Below are positions 5,915 to 12,816 of a DNA stretch of 15,344 bases, one piece after another. The stretch is taken from NCBI GenBank assembly GCA_035455185.1, contig DATIFQ010000460.1, forward strand, positions 1-15,344. The letters run 5' to 3'. A program made the translations under genes and the position numbers. Below the pieces are notes generated by a model. The model did not search any database. It was not told the origin of the DNA and saw only the letters and a program-made list of their open reading frames with translations. The DNA is from JAEHDI01 sp035455185 (lineage in GTDB: Bacteria; Acidobacteriota; Terriglobia; Bryobacterales; Bryobacteraceae). Numbering within the stretch: position 1 is the stretch's first letter; each line of letters starts with the position of its first letter.

Positions 5915-7249
5915 ATGCCGGTTGTTTGGAGCGAGTTCGTACGTGGCGTGTATGGCCTTGTTGCGGGCCGGAACGCCAGCCGTGACCAGATAGAGGCCTT
6001 CCAGACCAGGGCGCTCCGCTCTGTCGTTCGGCACGCGTATGAGCGGGTTCCTTACTACAGGCGTCTATTCGTTCGAGCGGGGCTGAAGCCCGAGGATGTG
6101 CGTGGTCTCGACGATCTGCCGCGGATTCCGATCACTTCGCGCCAAGACCTTCAGGAACTGCCGGCTAGCGACCTCATCGTCTCGGGTGTCGATGCCAGCT
6201 CACTGCTAACCCACCGTACCAGCGGATCGAGCGGCGCTCCTTTGACGATCCGCCGCGAGCGATTCGAGGAGTACTTGCTGCTCGCCTACCGCTGGAGAGG
6301 GCACATCGCCCAGGGAAGGCACCTGACGGACCGCGAGGCTTCGATCGGTTACATTCACGACGCGGGGGACGGCCGAAGCCATCCGAAGGAGCCGCTTCAC
6401 GAAAGACTTTCCCAGCTCTGGAAGGACTGGATCGACTGCCTTCTGCCCTCGAAGAAGATTCTCGAGCGTCTTCGAGTGACTCAGCCCGAGGCGCTGCACG
6501 GAACACCCAGCCTCCTCGCCTGGCTGGCCGAAGAGATGACCGACGCCGATCGACGTCTGATACGCCCGCGGATCGTTAGTTGCAGCCAGGAGACTCTCAG
6601 TGATTCGGTCCGGCAGCGGATCTCCGCCGCTTTCGGCGGCAAGGTCTTTAACAACTACGGCGCGCACGAATTTGTCGGAGTAGCTTCGGAGTGCCCGCAC
6701 CGCCACGGGTATCACGTCTCCGACTGGACACTGATTCTCGAGGCTCTGCGTGACGGCCACCCCGCCGAACCGGGCGAGCAGGGGGAAGTGGTAGGCACCG
6801 CGCTGCACTCGTATGCGATGCCGTTCATCCGTTACCGCCTGGGTGACTTGGTAGTTCGTGGGCCGGCGCCCTGTCCCTGCGGTGCGCCGTTTTCGACCCT
6901 GCTCTCTATTGAGGGCCGGACGCTGGACATGATTCGCCTGCCGGATGGCCGTTCGATTCATCCCTACGCGGTATTCGGCCCGCTCGTCGAGTCGGTCCCG
7001 TGGGTCCGGCGTTTCCAGGTGATCCAGGAGAGAGCGGATTCCTTCCGGGTCAAGATTGTGACCCGCACGGAAACCGGGCCTGACGCGCTCGACCGGATGG
7101 CTGGGGCGATCCGAGAAGCTCTTGGACCGAGGGTTCAGGTTGAGACCGAACTGACTGATCAGCTCCCAACCGGCCGGAGAGGAAAATTCCACCCCTTCGT
7201 TTCGCTCGAACGACTCAACGCTTGGAGGCAGGCTGGCCAGTCACTCTGA
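5915..7249 (+). CDS. CapK/PaaK-like adenylate-forming enzyme (phenylacetate-CoA ligase family)
   Basis: A 444-residue member of the ANL adenylating superfamily in the shorter PaaK/CapK branch. The motifs are present in order: the P-loop RTSGSSGAP (101-109), NNYGAHE (246-252) at the A5 position, the A7 segment YRLGDL (307-312), EGRTLDM (333-339) and a C-terminal PTGRRGKFHPF (418-428) with the likely catalytic Lys424. CPCG at 320-323, near the hinge, resembles the cysteine pairs seen in many CapK proteins. It should activate a carboxylic acid as an acyl-AMP and pass it to CoA or another acceptor; the acid cannot be predicted. Relatives often occur in capsule or exopolysaccharide loci. Here its partners are the divergent ATP-grasp and asparagine synthase genes, 59 bases away. 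It ends in a nine-base tail-to-tail overlap with the pectate lyase gene. Confidence 0.85.
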   Translation: MPVVWSEFVRGVYGLVAGRNASRDQIEAFQTRALRSVVRHAYERVPYYRRLFVRAGLKPEDVRGLDDLPRIPITSRQDLQELPASDLIVSGVDASSLLTHRTSGSSGAPLTIRRERFEEYLLLAYRWRGHIAQGRHLTDREASIGYIHDAGDGRSHPKEPLHERLSQLWKDWIDCLLPSKKILERLRVTQPEALHGTPSLLAWLAEEMTDADRRLIRPRIVSCSQETLSDSVRQRISAAFGGKVFNNYGAHEFVGVASECPHRHGYHVSDWTLILEALRDGHPAEPGEQGEVVGTALHSYAMPFIRYRLGDLVVRGPAPCPCGAPFSTLLSIEGRTLDMIRLPDGRSIHPYAVFGPLVESVPWVRRFQVIQERADSFRVKIVTRTETGPDALDRMAGAIREALGPRVQVETELTDQLPTGRRGKFHPFVSLERLNAWRQAGQSL

Positions 7250-8905
7250 GCCTTCCTTGGACACCCATGCCGCCAGGGTTTCTAGGTTTTCGGCGAAGGT
7301 GGTCGAGCGGATGATACGCGTGCGGGGCGGCTTGGCCCCCTGGTACAGTTCGATCTGATCGTTTTCGCGGATCGGCGTGGCCTTACCGTTGACGGTCAAC
7401 ACCATGTCACGTGCAGCGTAGACCGAGACAATCCGGTCGGCTTTGCCGATCACGCCGTCCTCCAGCCAAGCGCCTCGTGGGTCCATTGCTCCAATGATTA
7501 TCCGCACGCGCTCCACCGCAGGACGTTCAGCCAAAGGGCCGGTGTCACGCTGCTCCCACGGGGAAAGTCCGTGCAGTTTGTCCGGCCGCCGGAGTGTGGA
7601 CGGAGCCGCCCCCGCCAGCCGTTCGTATTCCCGCCGAATCTCCGCCAGGCCCGCCCCGCTCGTCAGTACGTTGTAGTGTGTGATGACCGATTCATCTGCG
7701 TAACTCAGCTCGTAGCCGTCGAGAAGCTTTGAACCCATACCCCTCGCCGACACCCTCGATCCCTTCGTGATGTACAGCGGGCGGTTCGTCTTCAGTTCAT
7801 AAAACCGTGCCAGCACTGGCTCGCCCGGTTTAAAGCGGCGGCGCGCTTCGACCGGCCCGCTAGCCGGAGGAAGAACCGAACGCTCCAGGTAGTTGAGGGC
7901 CTTCGGCACGGCGTCGAGATACCTCCGGTCGCCCGTCTCGCGGTAAAGCAGCAGAAGGGCTCTCATCACCGATTGAGACTCGCCACCCGTCACCGAAGGC
8001 GGCTCGAAAATGCGCGCCCACGCCGGATGCATTTCGGCGTCGTACTGTTGAGCCCATGCGGGCTGCGGCTCCGGCATTTGGGCCGACAGGATGAAGTCTC
8101 CTCCGCGGCGCGCCGATTCAACGAAGCGGCGGTCCCCGTAGACTCGCGCCGCTTCGAGCATCATGTCGATGGCATCCTGAATCGAATTGTCGTTGAACGT
8201 GTAGTGCGTCTTATAGACTTCGCCCGGCCATTGCCTCGGCCAATCTTCCGGGTAGCTCGCCTTTTTCACCGGAAACTGTGAAGGGTCGGGAAACTTGGAA
8301 TACCGCTGCGGCCAGGCGCCGTTCGGGTACTGCGCTTTGAGCAGGCTTTCGAGGGCGAACTGCGCGGCGTCGTGGATCTCACGGTCCTGGAACCCGAGCG
8401 CGCGATCCACACGCATCAGCAGCCGCACAGCAGCCTGGGTCACGTTGTCGTCGAGGGTCGAGGGAGGAGGCTGGGGCGTGGACGCGTCGCACGGTCTGTC
8501 GGCGCGGTAGGGGTATTTCGGGCGCTTCTCCGGGTCGAACTCGACGATATAGTCCCAACCTCCGGAGCACAACTGTCCTTTGACGAGCGCCTGTGCCGCC
8601 TTGCGCGCCGCTTCCAGAAAAAATCGATCTCCGGTGGCATCGTACGCCTCGAGAAACGCCATGCCGACGCGCGGCGTCCCCTCGCGCTGCGTCTCGATCT
8701 GCATCAGCCCATCGCCCTGCTCGGATCGGCCGTAGCTGAGATCCTCGGCGTAGACGAAGTGGTAGCCGCCCTCTTTGGATACTTGGTCCACATAAAAACC
8801 CACAGCCTTTCGCATGGCATCGAGTACTTGCTGCCGGGTGGGCACCTCATCCCCGAACAGAGCGCCGGCTGCAAGGAACATAGCGATCCCCCATCGTTTT
8901 TGCAT
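7241..8905 (-). CDS. Secreted pectate lyase (PL10-like)
   Basis: A 554-residue exported protein that should cleave polygalacturonate by β-elimination. Residues 1-18 (MQKRWGIAMFLAAGALFG) form a short signal peptide. The middle shows an (α/α) toroid: repeated helical hairpins such as GMAFLEAYDATGDRFFLEAA and DMMLEAARVYGDRRFVESA, with the loops TLDDNVTQA (150-158), HYTFNDNSIQDA (234-245) and HPAWARIFEPPSVTGGES (293-310) characteristic of family 10 pectate lyases. From about residue 465 a β-rich C-terminal extension with VNGKATPIRENDQIELY is probably an accessory or binding domain. The ATG at 8905 is chosen because it opens the signal peptide and sits seven bases after TATGCT; an in-frame ATG at 8917 would add four residues. 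It is divergent from, and only 43 bases away from, an unrecognised secreted protein that may act on the same substrate. Confidence 0.82.
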   Translation of the reverse strand: MQKRWGIAMFLAAGALFGDEVPTRQQVLDAMRKAVGFYVDQVSKEGGYHFVYAEDLSYGRSEQGDGLMQIETQREGTPRVGMAFLEAYDATGDRFFLEAARKAAQALVKGQLCSGGWDYIVEFDPEKRPKYPYRADRPCDASTPQPPPSTLDDNVTQAAVRLLMRVDRALGFQDREIHDAAQFALESLLKAQYPNGAWPQRYSKFPDPSQFPVKKASYPEDWPRQWPGEVYKTHYTFNDNSIQDAIDMMLEAARVYGDRRFVESARRGGDFILSAQMPEPQPAWAQQYDAEMHPAWARIFEPPSVTGGESQSVMRALLLLYRETGDRRYLDAVPKALNYLERSVLPPASGPVEARRRFKPGEPVLARFYELKTNRPLYITKGSRVSARGMGSKLLDGYELSYADESVITHYNVLTSGAGLAEIRREYERLAGAAPSTLRRPDKLHGLSPWEQRDTGPLAERPAVERVRIIIGAMDPRGAWLEDGVIGKADRIVSVYAARDMVLTVNGKATPIRENDQIELYQGAKPPRTRIIRSTTFAENLETLAAWVSKEGSE

Positions 8906-8912
8906 GGTGACA

Positions 8913-8918
8913 AGCATA
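8913..8918 (-). promoter_or_regulatory. -10-like hexamer for the pectate lyase gene
   Basis: TATGCT on the minus strand, seven bases before the ATG at 8905; predicted +1 is one base before the start codon. If the alternative ATG at 8917 is used instead, this box lies inside the coding sequence and cannot be the promoter. No -35 match is visible. Confidence 0.35.
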
Positions 8919-8933
8919 ACCGAGTCGCGGAGA

Positions 8934-8939
8934 TAGAAT
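8934..8939 (+). promoter_or_regulatory. -10-like hexamer for the 625-residue secreted protein gene
   Basis: TAGAAT, nine bases before the ATG at 8949, giving a predicted leader of about three bases. GTGACA at 8907-8912 resembles a -35 but is 21 bases away, too far for a standard σ70 promoter. The two divergent -10 boxes here are only 15 bases apart. Confidence 0.38.
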
Positions 8940-8948
8940 AGACGCGAC

Positions 8949-10826
8949 ATGAAGTATCTAATCTTTGTCGCCTTTCTGCCTGCCGTACTTCTCTCACCCG
9001 TCCTCGCTGGAGAGAGCGCCACCATCGTCGTGAAGACCCCAATGGCCCCTCCCGAGTGGGCGTTGCTCGAGCGTGATCTCCTTCGTTTCAACTCGATTGG
9101 CTGTGAGCGCTTCGCCGAGCGGTACGTCGATGAGCGCGGCTTCCTGCTCCACACGCCAAGGTGGGGTACGCTCGACGGTCCGGATGACGCTATCGAGACG
9201 TTCTTCAACTGGACCCTGTTGCACGCGCTAGGCGGATCAGACTCAGTGCTTCAGCTCTATAAGAAAGCCCAGGAAGGCCACTGGAAGCAGTACAACGAAT
9301 TGCGTACCACGCTGACCGAGCTTGCCGAGAACGGCGCCTACTACAAGGAGTTCATCACGCAGTCTGACTGGTTTCATACGGGGGAGGGGATGCGTGCGTT
9401 TCTGCTCCTCGGCCTCTCAGATCCCAACAACGGCCTGTACCGGGAACGGATGAAACGCTTCGCCGGTCTCTACATGAATGAAGATCCCGAGGCGCCTAAC
9501 TACGATCCGGTTCACAAGGTGATTCGAAGCATCTGGAACGGCAGCAAAGGTCCGATGCTGCGGAAGGCGACCGTCTACGACTGGGTCGGCGATCCGGTAC
9601 CGGGCAGTTTCCATCTACTCCACAATCCGGCCGGTTACTCAAAGCTGCTCGACATGAAGACGTACTACCCGAAGATGCTCGCGCATTGCACAGAGTATCT
9701 CGACAGCGTCGGCGACAATTCCCTCAACCTGGCCGCCACGATACTCGGTCTCGACGCCTACATGCTTACCGGCGAAGCGAAATATAAGGCGTGGGTGCTC
9801 GAGTACGTCAATGCCTGGAAGGAGCGTGCGGCGGCCTGCGGCGGCAACATCCCGACCAATGTCGGGCTGGACGGCAAGCCCGGCGGCGAGTATGGCGGAC
9901 AGTGGTGGAAGGGAACGTACGGCTGGAATTTCACCATTTTCGACGGCGAACTCGAACAGATCGCGCACCGGAACTACGTCCACGCGGGCTCCTGGCCTGG
10001 ATTCGGCAATGCACTGCTGCTGACCGGCGACCAGGGCTATGTGGATGTGTTGCGCCGGCAGATGGACAACTTCTACGCCCAAAAGAAGGTTGAAGGCGGA
10101 AAGGTGCTGCTGCCGCAGATGTACGGCGACCCCCGCGGTTACCAGCACGACGGCCCACCCTCCTGGTACCACTACACACCGGAACTGCATTCCGACCGGC
10201 TCACCGAGATCTACCTTTGGTCGATGGACCGCCGGGACCTGGAACGGGTCCCGAAGGCTGGGTGGATCGGCTTCCTCGAAGGCGACGAGCCCCAGTTCCC
10301 GGAGAAAGAGCTGCGAGCCGATCTGGAGCAAGTGCGCCAGCGGCTGGAACGGATGCGTGGAGACGGGACCTCAGCGGATACCCGGCTCGCCGACTATCTG
10401 CTTCCCTTTAACCCGGCCGCCACCGACACGCTGGTGAACCTGATGCTCGGCGGCTACTTCGCGCGAGGGCGGATCTGGGTGCTTCACAGCCGCTTCCGGT
10501 ACTTCGACCCGGCGAAGCGCCGCGCCGGAGTGCCGGAGGATGTCGCAGCTTTGGTCGAAAAACTTAGCGCGGATTCGGCCACCCTTACGCTGGTCAACGT
10601 GAATCCGGTGGATGTTCGTGAAGTCGTCGTGCAGGCCGGCGGCTACGGCGAGCACCAGTTCGACGAAGTCACCGCCGAGGGCCGGACTGCACCCGTAGCG
10701 GCGCCTGTTCTTACGGTCCGTTTGGAGCCCGGTTGTGGCGCGCGCCTCGTCTTCAGGATGAGCCGCTACAAGAACCAGCCGACCTTCGCGTTTCCCTGGG
10801 ACCGTGGCTGGTACGGCCGGCCTTAG
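8949..10826 (+). CDS. Large secreted protein of unrecognised family, probable α/α-toroid carbohydrate-active enzyme
   Basis: A 625-residue protein with a clear signal peptide (MKYLIFVAFLPAVLLSPVLA). I do not recognise a named family. Helical hairpins with aromatic loops run through residues 75-430, for example ETFFNWTLLHALGG (83-96), MRAFLLLGLSDPN (148-160) and NLAATILGLDAYMLTGEAKY (260-279). The stretch GGEYGGQWWKGTYGWNF (312-328) and GDPRGYQHDGPPSWYHYT (393-410) are rich in Trp, Tyr, Gly, Asp and His, as in a sugar-binding cleft. This layout resembles the (α/α)6 toroid of GH88/GH105, PL8-type and related enzymes. Residues 450-475 are a charged helix. About 545-605 form a β-rich domain ending in an aromatic tail, FAFPWDRGWYGRP. 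The divergent pectate lyase supports a polysaccharide role, but substrate and reaction are unknown. It ends in a four-base overlap with nrfA. Confidence 0.6.
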   Translation: MKYLIFVAFLPAVLLSPVLAGESATIVVKTPMAPPEWALLERDLLRFNSIGCERFAERYVDERGFLLHTPRWGTLDGPDDAIETFFNWTLLHALGGSDSVLQLYKKAQEGHWKQYNELRTTLTELAENGAYYKEFITQSDWFHTGEGMRAFLLLGLSDPNNGLYRERMKRFAGLYMNEDPEAPNYDPVHKVIRSIWNGSKGPMLRKATVYDWVGDPVPGSFHLLHNPAGYSKLLDMKTYYPKMLAHCTEYLDSVGDNSLNLAATILGLDAYMLTGEAKYKAWVLEYVNAWKERAAACGGNIPTNVGLDGKPGGEYGGQWWKGTYGWNFTIFDGELEQIAHRNYVHAGSWPGFGNALLLTGDQGYVDVLRRQMDNFYAQKKVEGGKVLLPQMYGDPRGYQHDGPPSWYHYTPELHSDRLTEIYLWSMDRRDLERVPKAGWIGFLEGDEPQFPEKELRADLEQVRQRLERMRGDGTSADTRLADYLLPFNPAATDTLVNLMLGGYFARGRIWVLHSRFRYFDPAKRRAGVPEDVAALVEKLSADSATLTLVNVNPVDVREVVVQAGGYGEHQFDEVTAEGRTAPVAAPVLTVRLEPGCGARLVFRMSRYKNQPTFAFPWDRGWYGRP

Positions 10827-12244
10827 TCGCCGACCGGTCCCGTTGAAGTTGCGTGCGAGGCCTTCTGTGTGGGCTGTGCGCCGCGCAGTGCGAGTTGGCC
10901 CTTGCGGCAGAAATCGACCACTTGTGTCAGGATCCGAAGTTCTTCACCCGGGGCGTGGAAGCCACTCGAATTGTCCGCCTCCACTAGATCGAGAAAGAAA
11001 GTGGCTTTGCGGTGAAACTCCTGCGCCGGCTTCAGCGCAGCCTCGCTCGCACCGGATTCCTTCGCCTTCTTGAGGTCGGAGATCAGTTCCATCAGCGCAT
11101 CCATCGCTACATTGCGCGCCATGTGGAAACGGCCTTGGATTTCTTCGACGCGCGACTTCATCTCCTGTTCGGAGAAGTGATGGCAGCCCTGGCAGGCGCG
11201 GTTGACGTTGAGCAGCGGGCTGCGGACGTGATGGTCGCTGATCTTCAATCCGCCCTCACGCTTGTACGGCATGTGGCAGTCTGCACAGGCCACACCGGAG
11301 CGTGCGTGGACGCCCTGGTTCCACATTTCGAACTCCGGATGCTGCGCCTTGAGCGCCGGGGCGCCAGTTTCGGCATGGACCCAGTCCTTGTGCCCGACCT
11401 CGTCGTAGTACGCTAGCATGTTCTCCGCTTTCAGGCCCTTCGACCATGGGAACACCAGGCGTTTCTCATCACCCTTGAAATAGTACTCCACGTGACATTG
11501 GCCGCAGACGAAGCTTCGCATCTCCTGCGCGGAAGCCATTGTGTTCACATCGTAGTCCGCTACGCCCTGCGAGGCTTTCAACGCTCGGATCCCCTCCATG
11601 AAGGCAGGGCGAGTGACGCGAAGCCTCATCGTCTTCGGATCGTGGCAATCGATGCAGGACACGGGATGTTCCACCAACTTCGTGGCCTCGGCATACGGCA
11701 TCTTGTTCATGGCTTCAAACCCCTTGAACAGATCGCCGCCGCCCAGTTTCTGCATTGCCACATACGTTGAGGCGTGACACTGGAGGCAGGTTCCAGGCTG
11801 CTTGAACTCCTGAACGCGCCGTGTCATCCGCTGGTCGATGAGCATGTAGGCGTGGCCACGCTCCTCCCGGAAGTCCACCGAGAACGCATACCCCTTCCAC
11901 ATGGTGACGAGCCTGGGATCCTCCTCCAGTTTGCTCTGGGCGACAACCGAGCGCGGGTCGGCCTGCGTTGGGGTGCGAGGCAAGGCTTCGGAGCCGCCGT
12001 AGCGCGTGCGCTCCTGGTCGACCGTCCGTTTGTAGAGGTCGTACTGCATCGGGAAATTCTTGCCCCATACGGCGGGATCTATTGTGTCATCAGCTAGCTC
12101 GACGACTCGGAAGAAGGGGTTTCGCGCCTCCTGTTTCCGCTCGAGGATGTTGATCAGCAAAGCGCTGACCCCGATGGTCGCGAGCGCCGTAATGATGACC
12201 GTCCAGACGATCTTCTTTTTGATCGAGGGATTGCTCTGTGCCAT
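10823..12244 (-). CDS. nrfA: Cytochrome c nitrite reductase, catalytic pentahaem subunit NrfA
   Basis: This is the ammonia-forming nitrite reductase (nitrite to ammonium, six electrons), acting in the periplasm. The 473-residue protein has five CXXCH motifs: C153LQCH, C197IDCH, C247GQCH, C320ADCH and C351QGCH. The surrounding NrfA signatures are intact: ERGHAY with Arg129, CHVEYYF (250-256), and LKAQHPE (298-304), whose Lys299, Gln301 and His302 match the calcium-site and active-site region of E. coli NrfA. The first motif is CXXCH where classical NrfA has CXXCK, so the catalytic haem would be His- rather than Lys-ligated, as in some known NrfA proteins. The N-terminus has a hydrophobic helix (13-33) followed by charged residues and no obvious cleavage site, suggesting a membrane anchor. 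It lies 30 bases downstream of nrfH with no clear Shine-Dalgarno sequence, and is expected to be co-transcribed with it. Confidence 0.95.
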   Translation of the reverse strand: MAQSNPSIKKKIVWTVIITALATIGVSALLINILERKQEARNPFFRVVELADDTIDPAVWGKNFPMQYDLYKRTVDQERTRYGGSEALPRTPTQADPRSVVAQSKLEEDPRLVTMWKGYAFSVDFREERGHAYMLIDQRMTRRVQEFKQPGTCLQCHASTYVAMQKLGGGDLFKGFEAMNKMPYAEATKLVEHPVSCIDCHDPKTMRLRVTRPAFMEGIRALKASQGVADYDVNTMASAQEMRSFVCGQCHVEYYFKGDEKRLVFPWSKGLKAENMLAYYDEVGHKDWVHAETGAPALKAQHPEFEMWNQGVHARSGVACADCHMPYKREGGLKISDHHVRSPLLNVNRACQGCHHFSEQEMKSRVEEIQGRFHMARNVAMDALMELISDLKKAKESGASEAALKPAQEFHRKATFFLDLVEADNSSGFHAPGEELRILTQVVDFCRKGQLALRGAQPTQKASHATSTGPVGD

Positions 12245-12274
12245 AGTTCTGTCTTTATCTTGAAGACATGTGGA

Positions 12275-12730
12275 TCAATAGGCGTGCCCGACGGCCCGGT
12301 GGCACGTCGAGCAGGAGACCTTCTCGCCGTCGTGTCGAACGCCGTTGATGCCGCTCACGATGTCGGCGTGGCACTTCTCGCAAGATGCTTCCGCCACTCG
12401 GTGGTTGCGGGCCGTGATCCGGATCTCATCGGGGAAACGGCCAGTGGTAAACGCCATGGAATGGTTGAATCCGTTCAACGCCTTCGTGAAGTACTTCGGC
12501 GCTAAACCCGCCGGCGTGTGGCAGTCGTTGCACACCGCCACCTTGCGATGACTGGATTTCATCCAGCTCTCGTACTGGCCGCGCATGACGTGACAGTTCG
12601 TACAGGCGTCCGGGTCATCCGTCATGTAGGCGGCGCCGCGTGCGTAGCCGAACGTGTAGAAGCCCAACCCAAGGAGAATGCCAAGCGGCACACCAAGCAG
12701 AAGCGGCGTAATGTACCCGTGCTCGCTCAT
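12275..12730 (-). CDS. nrfH: Cytochrome c nitrite reductase, tetrahaem quinol-oxidising subunit NrfH
   Basis: A NapC/NirT-family membrane cytochrome that takes electrons from the quinol pool and passes them to NrfA. One N-terminal transmembrane helix (ITPLLLGVPLGILLGLGFYT) is followed by four haem motifs, CTNCH, CNDCH, CEKCH and CSTCH, the normal number for NrfH. The first is followed by Val-Met (CHVM), matching the methionine that ligates haem 1 in characterised NrfH. Two starts are possible. ATG 12751 gives 158 residues. ATG 12730 gives 151 (MSEHGYITPLLLG) and is preferred because TATACT at 12741-12746 predicts transcription from 12734, downstream of the longer start, and because GGA (12738-12736) could serve as a ribosome site if transcription starts earlier. 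The downstream partner is nrfA. The divergent gene is a porin sharing a palindromic control site. Confidence 0.92.
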   Translation of the reverse strand: MSEHGYITPLLLGVPLGILLGLGFYTFGYARGAAYMTDDPDACTNCHVMRGQYESWMKSSHRKVAVCNDCHTPAGLAPKYFTKALNGFNHSMAFTTGRFPDEIRITARNHRVAEASCEKCHADIVSGINGVRHDGEKVSCSTCHRAVGHAY

Positions 12731-12740
12731 GACCTGTTCC

Positions 12741-12746
12741 AGTATA
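12741..12746 (-). promoter_or_regulatory. -10 hexamer for nrfHA
   Basis: TATACT (five of six to TATAAT) on the minus strand. Counted as -12 to -7, +1 is 12734, a G, four bases before the preferred ATG at 12730. The centre of the palindrome at 12768-12783 is then at -41.5, the class II activator position. No -35 hexamer is apparent, as expected for activator-dependent promoters. Confidence 0.5.
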
Positions 12747-12767
12747 TTCATAGCCGAAGCTATTTTT

Positions 12768-12783
12768 TGTGATCAGAGTCACC
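12768..12783. promoter_or_regulatory. CRP/FNR-family type operator between nrfH and porin gene
   Basis: TGTGA-TCAGAG-TCACC, one base from the CRP-type consensus TGTGA-N6-TCACA, preceded by a T-run on the left. Its centre is 12775.5, exactly midway between the -10 hexamers at 12741-12746 and 12805-12810. A CRP/FNR-superfamily activator bound here would contact polymerase at both promoters. The half-sites are CRP-like, not the TTGAT of classical FNR. The regulator gene is not in the window. Confidence 0.6.
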
Positions 12784-12804
12784 AGAATCAAACATCAGGT
12801 CTTT

Positions 12805-12810
12805 TACTCT
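12805..12810 (+). promoter_or_regulatory. -10-like hexamer for the porin gene
   Basis: TACTCT keeps the three most conserved -10 bases (T, A and last T). Counted as -12 to -7, +1 is the G of the GTG at 12817, and the operator centre at 12775.5 falls at -41.5. The base match is weak on its own; the geometry is the main support. Confidence 0.42.
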
Positions 12811-12816
12811 TGTTCT

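Noticed and set aside
8907..8912. GTGACA as -35 for the 8949 gene
   Set aside because: The spacer to TAGAAT is 21 bases, outside the functional range for σ70 promoters.
9639..10331. 230-codon minus-strand open frame inside the 625-residue gene
   Set aside because: It lies antisense to a frame with a signal peptide and coherent protein features, and it has no promoter or ribosome site of its own that I can see.
12731..12751. Longer nrfH start at ATG 12751, with TAGCTT upstream as -10
   Set aside because: TAGCTT gives a five-base spacer and would put the operator over the -35 zone; TATACT fits both the -10 consensus and the -41.5 geometry. The longer start is still possible and is kept as an alternative.
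12766..12787. Classical FNR box (TTGAT-N4-ATCAA) in the nrf promoter
   Set aside because: The half-sites read TGTGA and TCACC, which are CRP-like with N6 spacing; no TTGAT/ATCAA pair is present.
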